Below the pieces are notes generated by a model, which worked only from the letters and a program-made list of their open reading frames with translations, did not search any database and was not told the origin of the DNA. 64,000 bases of DNA from Syngnathus acus. Its lineage: Eukaryota > Chordata > Actinopteri > Syngnathiformes > Syngnathidae. Location: the NCBI RefSeq assembly GCF_901709675.1, contig NC_051098.1, forward strand, positions 15,307,464 through 15,371,463, given 5' to 3'. Both the position numbers and the translations under genes were made by a program. Of the stretch, positions 41,201-53,200 are shown piece by piece (positions within the stretch are counted from its first letter, which is position 1; the number at the start of each line of letters is the position of its first letter).

Positions 41201-44200
41201 GTAGTCCTCAGTTTCGGATGGTACACAAATGTCACATTCATGTGCGAGTGACATATTGCGACCTTTGTGGGAGTGTGTTGAGTTTTGTGATCGTGTTGTG
41301 AATCTGGTGGCTAGCTGGTTGCCAAGGGAGATCTTGACTTCAGGGAATAATGTCTCCAACCTCCTGCAAAACTATGTGGCATGTATGAAGACTGAATTGA
41401 AGGACTTGAGATCTTGACTTGTTTGGGGTTTACCACTCATTGCGGCCCAGCCTAGCCGTGTCGGGATTTAAGCAAGCGCCTGACAGCTGTACGTCTACTT
41501 TGCAGTAAAAATAGGAAAGCCAGTCTGCAATGCAGAGAGCGAGCAAGAGGTGGATGAAAGAGACGAGCTTCTTGAAGATGTCAGGGGAGGTGGCAGAGCC
41601 ATTGTGCATGTTGTTTGGAAAGCTGCAACTCCAGAGAATATTAGGCATGGTCGAGAATTAGATGCAATGCATAAAATGTTCTTTTAATCACAGAATTGCA
41701 TTGAAAAGAAGTGTGCTAGCTTTATGCTACTTGGTTGTGTCTGGGTGTCAAGCTACTTTATGCAGGTGAAGTATTGAAGTCAAAATTTTGGTCTGGTCTA
41801 TACTTAAAATTAGAAAAAATAATTAAAATAATTTCTATAGTATTATTATTATTTTATATATGTGTTTGTATTATTATTTAATATTTTCAATTAATCATGT
41901 TATGGATGTTTTTATTCCAAAAGAGCCTTTGCTTTGAGTCTCTTGAGATTGTTGAGAGTTTCTATTTTTATTTTTATTTTTTCTCAAAGCTCCGAAAAGT
42001 GCTCCTTTAGTGGTTCACATACACCATCTACAAAAATGACATAACATTTTTCTATTTGTGTTTGTGCTTCAACATTTAAATCAGACATTTTAATTTGGTG
42101 ACTCACATCACCCCGCACAGCATTTGTTATCATTTTCAGCAAGAGTTCTACATTTTTGTGTGTGTGTGTCACTCAGGAGGGTGGGTGGATTTATACATCG
42201 GTGCTGGCTGCTTGTGTAACAGGATAAGGATTTCCTGCCATGTTTGTTGCTAGATGATAACAAAAAAAAAATAGGAGACAGAGTGACAGAAAGATAGCAG
42301 GACAGGGCTGGTGATAAGCAGGGAACGAAGAGACGCCGAGGGCCAAGTAGGGAAGCGAGCTGAAAGGCACACATTAAACAGTAACCAGAGAAGTATCGAC
42401 AGCGCTCAGTGACACGGCGCCAGGAGGGGAGAAAATGACGGCAAAGTCTGAGGATGGAAATTCATGAAGGTGGAAATAAAGACCAAAGTGGGAATGGAAG
42501 TTGCATATGGGGTCGTAAGGATGAGGAATGGAAAGAAAAAAAAGAAAGAAAGAAAGAAAGAGGGCGGCAGGCGGAACAGAGGATTCAGACTCTGATAACA
42601 GCGGCTCTCCGGAGGCCTCTCAATTAGAGCGGTAACCTGGCAACCGGCAGAGGACAGCGCCCCTAACACACACACACACACACAAATATGCACACACAAT
42701 GGGGGATGTATGTACGTATATGCACAAAAGTATTGGAACATAACAATTATTATATATATATATCTATAAATATATTTTATATTAGATTTTATTATATATA
42801 TATATTTTATATATATATTATATATTATATATTATATATAGGGACATAATTATTATATATATCTATAAATATATTTTATATTAGATTTTATTATATATAT
42901 ATATTTTTAATTTTTTTAAAAATATTTTTCATTTATTATTCTCCTTTAAACCCTGAACCTCTTGATTGTTGATTGTTAGGTAGATATGCGATCATGTTTT
43001 TTTTTTCCAGTTAAATGAGTTTGTGACCCAAAAAAATCCATCAATTTTCATGCCGAATGGTTATCGTCATAAATGAAAGGGCCAAAAAATGTAAGGGATT
43101 CATAAGTCATTAATGCACGGGTATTTTATTTTGGGTTTTTTTTGCTGCTGTTTTTCATTTGTTTAAGTGCTTAAACGCACGCCGTTGTTTATGGCGAGAG
43201 GCCCACGTTGCATTAAATCTCGGTTTTCTTTTTTGCGGGGGATTCCCATCATCATCTATAACTCTGATGGAGCTGTCTTCGCTGTTAGCAGCAGCGGCAC
43301 AATCAGGCGGGGGCGAGATGAGGAGATTTATCAGGCGGCAGGAGTAATGTCAGCGTCCCAAGGCCTCGGGACCATCCTTGGGTCCTGGAGGGGCGGTTGT
43401 GAATGGATGAAATTAGTCCAATAAAAGTGATCGATGGCGTGAGGGGGAATATTCAGTTAGCAGAATGTGCTTGATAGACTCGCTGTGCGTTATTGGTCTC
43501 CCTGCCCAAAAAACAAAAAAAGTTGGAGGACCTCCTGATGGGGCGACCCGCTCTCCCCAATTTGTTTGGAACACAAAGCATCGCCATGGCGACATTGTGG
43601 GCTATGTTGCTCTGGCAGCAAGACTTGCTTCTATTTTGTTTTTGGCCCTAAAAAAAAAGCTCTTACATGCGGCTGTAAGTAAATGTCAATGAATCATTTG
43701 CATACTTGCAAAGAAGCCGGAGAAGGGCACAGTTGCCACAGTTACATTAGAACACACTGATTACTCCTTTAGAATTTTTTTTTTTTTTTAAATAACTCAA
43801 GTAGATTACAATTTATTTTATTAATTGCAAAATGCTGACTGAAGAGAATGTTATCATATAACTTAAAGGTGGAAACAAAATAACCCCAACTTGTGTAGCA
43901 TGCATGCTAACTTAGCACATAGGTAGTTAAAGTTAAGTTACGTCAGACGCCATTTTGCCATCATAATTGTTGTACACACACAAAACAAAAGCATATACTT
44001 CATTTTTCATGAACACATACTTGAGGAGGATAACTATCTTTGGAAATAGTTAGCTAGCTAAAAACATAAACACACTTTTGCACACAGTAAATGTCGGCAA
44101 TCGTTATTGTTAGTGTGAAGGTGAAACCTTCACACTATTGTTATTCCTGTACTTTATTATTAGTGTGAAGGTGAAATTATTATTCTACATCTTCTGCCCA

Positions 44201-47200
44201 CTTTTTTGCTGATTAACTACTTCCACATACTTCAACCGATTCACTCCGTTCCACTTTTCACTTATTCCAAATATTCATGACATGGGTGCTTACATTTTTT
44301 TCCTTCCAAAAATTTTCCGTTTTCACAAAATTCCCAAATTTCCGGCAATTTTTTCCCCATTCATTCTTAATGGCAGATTCAACATTTCACATTTACGTTG
44401 TTCCAGTTTGAAATTCACATAATTCAACACATTCAAATCACATTGGGGACATTCCCAAACTTGCCAAATTCAAAATTTTCACGTTTTCATCTTTTATTTT
44501 GAAATTCACACCCAATTCACCAATATTTCCTTTTTCCCTTCTCATTTCTACATTTTTCAACCCATTCAACCCATTCCAACTTTCAACTGTTCATCCTTTT
44601 TCTACCTATTCCACAACTTCCCACTTACCAAAAACTTCACATCTTTTATTTTGAAATTCACACCCAATTCCTTTTTCCCTTCTCATTTCTACATTTTTCA
44701 ACCGATTCAACCCATTCCAACTTTCAACTGTTCATCATTTTTCTACCTATTCCACAACTTCCCAAAAACTTCACATCTTTTATTTTGAAATTCACACCCA
44801 ATTCCTTTTTCCCTTCTCATTTCTACATCTTTCAACCGATTCAACCCATTCCAACTTTCAACTGTTCATCATTTTTCTCCCTATTCCACAACTTCCCAAA
44901 AACTTCACATCTTTTATTTTGAAATTCACACCCAATTCCTTTTTCCCTTCTCATTTCTACATTTTTCAACCGATTCAACCCATTCCAACTTTCAACTGTT
45001 CATCATTTTTCTACCTATTCCACAACTTCCCAAAAACGTCACATCTTTTATTTTGAAATTCACACCCAATTCCTTTTTCCCTTCTCATTTCTACATTTTT
45101 CAACCGATTCAACCCATTCCAACTTTCAACTGTTCATTATCTTTCTACCTATTCCACAATTTACCAAAAACTTCACATCTTTTATTTTGAAATTCACACC
45201 CAATTCCTTTTTCCCTTCTCATTTCTACATTTTTCAACCGATTCAACCCATTCCAACTTTCAACTGTTCATCATTTTTCTACCCATTCCACAACTTCCCA
45301 AAAGCTTCACATCTTTTATTTTGAAATTCACACCCAATTCCTTTTTCCCTCCTCATTTCTACATTTTTCAACCGATTCAACCCATTCCAACTTTCAACTG
45401 TTCATCATTTTCCTACCTATTCCACAACTTCCCACTTACCAAAAACTTCACATCTTTTATTTTGAAATTCACACCCAATTTTCCTAAATTTCCTTTTTCC
45501 CTTCTTATTTCTACATTTTTCAACCGATTCAACTTGTTTCAACATCATTCTTCTTCACCTTCACACGCAATTTCTTCAGGAATTGCAATTCTAGTTTTTA
45601 TTGTTAGCCTTCCGCATTACAATACATATGTAATGTAGCTGTCCTGTCGGCTTGTATTTGTGTTTCACGTGTATTTTATTTTTGCTTCTTGGGTGTTTAA
45701 TGCGTTGACCTCCCGCTCCATTTCCACCGTACTACTTAACGACTTAGCAGCTTAGTGATTTGCCAATGTAGCTCTCTGCTGATTGCTCATTCAGGCATTC
45801 TGCTTGAGCAAACTTAAGTGCCTTTGCAATAATAATAATACATAGTGACTAGGATACAGTAAGCAACATTAAATTATAACAAATTAGATTGTACTGAAAC
45901 GTGGTCATGTTCGTGTAACACATTACTGGCATCAGTGGAGGCGGACTTAGAGGTGCTTCGGAATCGAGCATATGCGGACACACACGCGTGGAGTGCAGTG
46001 GCAGTGCATGCCAGGCCCACAGGAGGTGCCAGGAACCCTCTCTCCCACAGTCACCCTCTGTTCACTTGGAACAAAAGCCTTTTTCTGTGTTTTTATGTCT
46101 ATCTCGCTCCCTCTCCGAAGGCTCCCCTCGTGTCTCCTCCTCAGCCTCACCTGACAGTCACGCCATCCGCTCCACATTTAACCATCTCCCGACGTGCACC
46201 CATGCTACCCTCCAAGTGGGCCCGAGGCGGTGATCATGACCATGTCTTTATCCGCCTCCGCCCACCCCGCTTAAAAAAATAAGATCATCAGTGACTTCAC
46301 CTTAACCGTGAAGTCAGCCTCACTAATGAAGCCGCCCCGCCCTTCATAGCCACTCAAGCGCAAAGCTAAAAGCTCTTTTATTGGCCCGTGTGTGTGTGTA
46401 TATGTGCACTTGTACCACATTTAATGTGGGGACGTTTCGAATACATGCTAGACTGCAGTCTGATGGTTCACGCTGTGTGTGTGCAGTCTGAGGCGTCTTT
46501 CTGAGTGGACAGCGACAGTGTACTTTACCCCCAAATCCCCCGGGATTGTCGCTGAATCAAGCATACTTCCGGCTTGTCAGTGCTGGTGTGTGTACGTGTG
46601 TTTGAGATTGGACTCCGTTTTGGTGTATTCCCCCAACTCGATGAATATTTCATTATTTGTCTGGGCCCTTCTCATCTTCCCCTCTTGACGTTCGTCAACA
46701 TTACTTGTTGTTCCTTCTCATTTTGCTCTTCTCGTGTTGTCGTATCACTTTGTCCTCTTGCGGGTTATCTGATAGTGAGGAACACGAGACTGCTTTTTGC
46801 TTGTTTGTTGATTGTTTTTCAAGGATTATATATAAAAACAGTTTTTATCCCCCTCTAAGAGGATGGAAAGTAATATTATCATTATTCAAATAAAATCAAC
46901 AAATATAATTTTAGCGGTGAGCATGTACCATACTGTAAATATAAATACAATGGTTATAAAAAGTCTGCACACCCCTGTTAGCGTACTAGTTTTTGTGCTA
47001 TAAAAAAAAGACCCAAATAACCTCAATTGAAATTTTGTCTGTCTTTTTCAAGATGGTGAATCAAAATAAGCTGAAATAGTGTGGTTGCACAAGTGTGCAC
47101 ACCCTCTCCTCCATCAACCGACGACAGGTTGGTGTGTTGACATAGAATTGCTGCCTTTTTGCCATATGAGCTTCAAAATTTCCCACTGAGCAGCCATGAC

Positions 47201-50200
47201 AAATACATGAGTCATGGCTCGATAATGTCTCACAGCGATGAGCTCATAACGCGGCGAGCCGGGATTGAAAGTGTAAGTCGCAGACGTGGTCCCCCTGTGT
47301 CTGTGTGAGACGGACTGACCTTTCATTGTGCTCTCCATCAGTGGTTATTTTGTTCAAGCAGGAAACCTTTATGCAAAGAGGTCATCATTCATTCACAGAT
47401 TTTGACGCTTAATCCAGCTCAAAGCTCTAAACTAATCCACATTTTTGCATTCTCTTTTTCAGTCTCACAAGCAATTTTGAGGTGTTGAGGGGATTTTATT
47501 TAAAAGGGAAGCCAGTACACATGCATTAACATAGTCCAATGGAAACTATTTGTCATTCAGCATAAAAGCAAATAATGTCTCACTCCTTCAGTAATATTCT
47601 ACTTTTATATACTAAAAATACTTTGACTAATATAGAAAATTCCGATAAAGGAGGCTGTCACAATTACTGTAACATTAGTTGTTCGTGGCAGAGGATAAAG
47701 AATATACGCCTTTGGCTATTGTTATAATGGTTGTCTACATGTGTTGCTCTGCCATTTATTGCTCACCGCCTCTAAATTAGCCAGTACATGTAGATTAAAT
47801 CCTTTCTTTGCCTTTCTTTTTGTCAAGATGTAGTCATCTATCTTGGACATAAGAAACATCTTCCTCCTCTTCTTCATTCCACATTCCTTTCCATTCCTTT
47901 TGCTGAGGTGACTTTTTCCCGATGTGGTTGCAAGCAGCTGCTGCCCACACGTCGGGGCGTGAAGAAAAAAAAAAAAAAACACACACACAGGGAGGTTTTT
48001 CTCCCGTGAGAGGCCGTCCTGACCGGCAAGGCAGGGAGTGTCTAAAAGGGGGTCTTTACCTCTGACCACTGTGCTTTCACAGTCCTACAGGAGACAGCGT
48101 GGGCAGTGAGAAACATCCCCGCAGCTTGTAAGAGAGGACGAGCTGAAAGTTACAGATCAGAGTCGGTGTACATGTTCAGATCATGGCCGAGGCGAGTCAG
48201 ACGGGACGAGACCCAAGTTCGGCAGTCAGCCTGGACTAAGAAGTAACGCTGGCCAAAGGGACAACAGAAGAAGAGGGAGGGTGGGGGCAAGATGAGACAG
48301 GCGCTGGAACACTCGGACGAATGCCACGGCGTGGGTGATGTCATCAGGAACACGTCCTGCCTCTGTCTCGGTGATGACTACAAGGAGGTAACACGTGTTC
48401 TAGCCGTTCAGTTGATGGGGCTGCTTTTCATTTGAGCCTCGTCGGTAAACAAACACAGTGCGGCTCTGCTTCTGGCTAGCAGATATCATAATAGCTCACC
48501 AAATTTAAAAAATATATTTTCTGGCATAATTCTCACTGATCAAAATGTTAGTGTTGGATTTTCCGAAAAGATTTGAGCTCTTATTGTTTCTTTTGAAAAA
48601 GCAATGAATTGCTGTTTACACAAAAGCGGTTTCTTTTGCATTTGTTTTCTTGCTGTACTTAATGTGAACCAAACTGAGAATTTAAAACCAAGCTAGTGTA
48701 AGAGCCAAACCATTTATGTGGTTTTATTGTTACAACCAGCCCAGTGGGGGAAAACCATAAATATGACGTGGCTTGTAATAAAAACATGTCTGACATACTC
48801 AATTATTTCCTCTTTGATGATGTTTGCGGCTATTGTCTCATTCAGTTAGTCAGCATTTTCGTAAACCGACACAGATTTTTTCCCCTCCACGTTCCGAGAG
48901 TAGAAGCTCAAATGTCACTCGAGGCAGCCATTGTCCTGTCCCGACCTGCTCCTTTTGTCATTGTGCCTCTATTCTTCTTCTCGTTTTTGTTCTTTATCTC
49001 ACCGTCATCCTCCCCCATCTCTCTTAACACACACACATTCCCTCAGTCGGTTGGCCGTACCCCTCGCTGAGCCGATCTTTCCTGGCTGAGCGGCAGGAGC
49101 AGCTTTGCACTGACCTGCGGCTGAACTATATAAAAGTTCAAAGTGCAAGGCTCTTAAGGTACGGAATGTCGACATCTCAGAAAGATATATCGTAGATACA
49201 TCCTACAGATTTTCGATCAATAGGAAAATAGTCTCATGTAAGTGTGCGAGAACATGTGTGAGTATGTAGTCAAAACAGGCTGAGCTTGTGTGTGTTTGTG
49301 AAGCTGTGAGCACAGCGGCGGATCACTGTCAGCTCTGGAAAAGATATCAGAGTCAAGCTCTCTGTTTGGAATGTCAACAGCACATTTCTAGCATTGTCTT
49401 TGTGTGGACCAGCCAAAATAGCCTGGCAATGAAAAAAAAAAAGATTGAATGTCAAGAAAGAACACATACGCGTTTAAGGCCAGGTGTGCATTCATAATAT
49501 TTGTTTTGGAATTTTGGCCCACCGAGGACTTCAATGGTAGGATGGTTCTCCAGCCCAGCTTTGAAGAGTCTTTAATCACTTCTCCAAACACATTTGGACA
49601 GGTGCATTGCAATGTCAAGATTTAGTGCTTGCTGGTGTGCGCTCATGTGCGAACACTGACGCTTGTGTGTGACCAGGGAGCAAGGTCTTGTCGGGTAAAA
49701 AGCCTCCATTGTGCTGGTGGAAAAGAGAGAGAGCGAGCGTAGCGTAGCGTAAAGCTGGGGGGCAGCGGGGGGCAGTGGACATAATGTGAAATCATGGAAG
49801 GAATGATACAGTGAACGGTACCTTGAAGGCCATGCCCACACAAACATGGCTATTTTTACTTTGGTTATTTTTTTACAACTCAGGCTGCACAGCCGTTAGC
49901 GTAGCCGTTAGCGTTCTTCAACCATTCCACGCGTGCACGCCTGTCTGTGTGTATGGCATTCAGAAACTTTGCAGTTTTCAGGGGCGATTGTGTCAATAAA
50001 ATGCCAAACTTTGACAGCTTACGGCCATACAACCTTGAGGATGCCAGATCTTGTCTGATCTGGGAAGCTAAGCAGGGCCAGGCCTGGTTAGTACTTGGAT
50101 GGGAGACCGCCTGGGCATACCAGGTGCTGTAAGCCTTTTTTTTTTTTTGCAATGTAGTTCACGTTTCTTACCGCTAGATGGCAGACTATGTTTATTCACT

Positions 50201-53200
50201 AATAAAGAGCCTGGCTCCCTGTGAACTCAAAGCAGCAGTCTTTATTTATAATATAACCCAACACAACACATTGCGCTGCCATGCAGTGTTTTTTCCGCTT
50301 TTCATGACATTTACTTTGATACAGCAAAATGCAGGTCACAACGGCAAATTCGTGCTACCACAGAAAAAGCTGTCAATAACTTTTCATGACAACCATGTTT
50401 CCATGAAACACCAAAAGTCTTGGAAGAAAGTCTGTTTCGGACCTGGTTGTGACATGGATGGTAGACGTTTAGGGAATACCAGATGCTGAAAGACCTGAAG
50501 TACTGCAGTGGTTCTTCAACCAGTAGGTGTCGGTAATGCGCATTGAAGCTGGTGCCACCTCGCTGTAAAAAAACAACGAAGAAGAAAATGACGTCACTTC
50601 CCGTTCACCAACCGAGCGGATCTGTGAGTGAACGAGTCAGTGAGCGAGTGAGTGAGTGAGTGAATGGTTTGCATTTCCAGTTCATCGCGAGAACGGATCA
50701 GTGAGGAAACGAATCCTGACTTTCCTGTTCGCGAACGAGACAATGGATGAACTGCCTTCCTTCCCCCCGTGCATCAACGGATCAGTCAGTGAAGCTGTTG
50801 CGTCTCCCTCCTGAGGTCAACTATGGAAGCCAGAATGTCGATTTACGATTTGCCAAGGAAAGAAAGAACCACGCACTGAAACACCACTTCTTTTATGCAC
50901 GTTTTCTCCAAGCTAACGGCTAACTTTATTGCATGAAGGGACGCGCCGTTATGCAACAACGGGGAGAGTATGCTTCTCTTTGGGTCATCTTTATTTTATA
51001 ACACTTATAGTAGTTTTTAAATAACGTATATACGCCTAAATATTGTTATCCAATATATCTACTGCAATTTCACATTATATTGCTGGTTTGAAAATGAATT
51101 TAATGAATGAATTTTTATTATTGTTGTCGTTTGTTGGTGTTATTATTTTAATAAACATTGATGTTAAAACATGTCTGGTGTTTTATTCCTTGTTTTTGGA
51201 TTTGCCAATTAAAACATAAAAATCAAACATTAGGTTAACTGCTTTACATGACAATATGTATGTCATTTACGTTGTTATATGAGTTGGTGTCCCCCAAATG
51301 TCGGCATAAAGGATTTTTTTTTTCAACCTTTTATTCAAACACAAATACATTCGGTATAATAACACCATCAACTACAATCCAACAAATACCAAATGAAAAC
51401 ATCAATGTCGGCATAACGTGTGTCGGCTGGCAAAGCAGCAACGCTGTCTGTCACTCACGCGTGAATCTTCGCGAACGAACCTGAAAATGACGGTGTACCT
51501 AATAGAGTGTCCGAATGACGTCACAGATCAAATAGCCAATCAGAAAGTGGGGGTGAGGGCGGGTGTGGCACTTTTCACTTTCATTTAAGCTTTGACCATG
51601 ATTTTTCCCTAATGAAGTGGCCTGTTATTAGGAATACCTGAAAATGACAGTGTACCTAATAAGAGTGTCCAAGTGACGTCACAGATCAAACAGCCAATCA
51701 GAAAGTGGGGGTGAGGGCGGGTGTGGCACTTTTCACTTAAACCAGGGGTGTCGACCTCCAGTCCTCGAGGGGCCGCGTTCCAATATGTTTTCCAAGTTAC
51801 CCTCGTTAAGCGCACCTGCGTGAAAAGTTTTTGCCCCTTTCACGTTCCGCAGGAGCTAAAACTTTTCACGCAGGTGCACTTAACGAGGGAATCATACGGA
51901 CACTCCATTAGGTACACCGCCATTTTCAAGTGTACCTAATAACAGGCCACTTTATTAGGCCAATATCATGGTCAAAGGTCACAGGTGTCAAGCTCTAGTC
52001 CTTGGGGCCGCGTTCCAATATGTTTTCCAAGTTACCCTCGTTAAGCGCACCTGCGTGAAAAGTTTTAGCCCCTTTCACGTTCCGCAGGAGCTAAAACTTT
52101 TCACGCAGGTGCACTTAACGAGGGAAGCACACGGACACTCCATTAGGTACACCGCCATTTTCAAGTGTACCTAATAACAGGCCACTTTATTAGGGAAATA
52201 TCATGGTCAAAGGTCACAGGTGTCAAGCTCTAGTCCTCGGGGCCGCGTTCCAATATGTTTTCCAAGTTACCCTCGTTAAGCGCACCTGCGTGAAAAGTTT
52301 TAGCCTCTTTCACGTTCCGCAGGAGCTAAAACTTTTCACGCAGGTGCACTTAACGAGGGAAGCACACGGACACTCCATTAGGTACACCGCCATTTTCAAG
52401 TGTACCTAATAACAGGCCACTTTATTAGGGAACTATCATGGTCAAAGGTCACAGGTATCAAGCGCTAGTCCTCGGGCCACGTTCCAATATGTTTTCCAAG
52501 TTACCCTCGTTAAGCGCACCTGCGTGAAAAGTTTTAGCCCCTTTCACGTTCCGCAGGAGCTAAAACTTTTCACGCAGGTGCACTTAACGAGGGAAGCACA
52601 CGGACACTCCATTAGGTACACCGCCATCTTCAAGTGTACCTAATAACAGGCCACTTTATTAGGGAAATATCATGGTCAAAGGTCACAGGTGTCAAGCTCT
52701 AGTCCTCGGGGCCGCGTTCCAATATGTTTTCCAAGTGACCCTCGTTAAACACACCTGCGTGAAAAGTTTTAGCTCCTTTCACGTTCCGCAGGAGCTAAAA
52801 CTTTTCACGCAGGTGCACTTAACGAGGGAAGCACACGGACACTCCACTAGGTACACCGCCATTTCCAAGTGTACCTAATAACAGGCCACTTTATTAGGGA
52901 ACTATCATGGTCAAAGGTCACAGGTATCAAGCGCTAGTCTTCGGGCCACGTTCCAATATGTTTTCCAAGTTACCCTCGTTAAGCGCACCTGCGTGAAAAG
53001 TTTTAGCCCCTTTCACGTTCCGCAGGAGCTAAAACTTTTCACGCAGGTGCACTTAACGAGGGAATCATACGGACACTCCATTAGGTACTCCGCCATTTCC
53101 AAGTGTACCTAATAACAGGCCACTTTATTAGGGAAATATCATGGTCAAAGGTCACAGGTGTCAAGCTCTAGTCCTCGAGGCCGCGTTCCAATATGTTTTC

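Noticed and set aside
44560-45545. CRISPR-like array (regular direct repeats)
   Set aside because: Eukaryotic context, repeats are contiguous 134-bp units without unique spacers, so this is a minisatellite.
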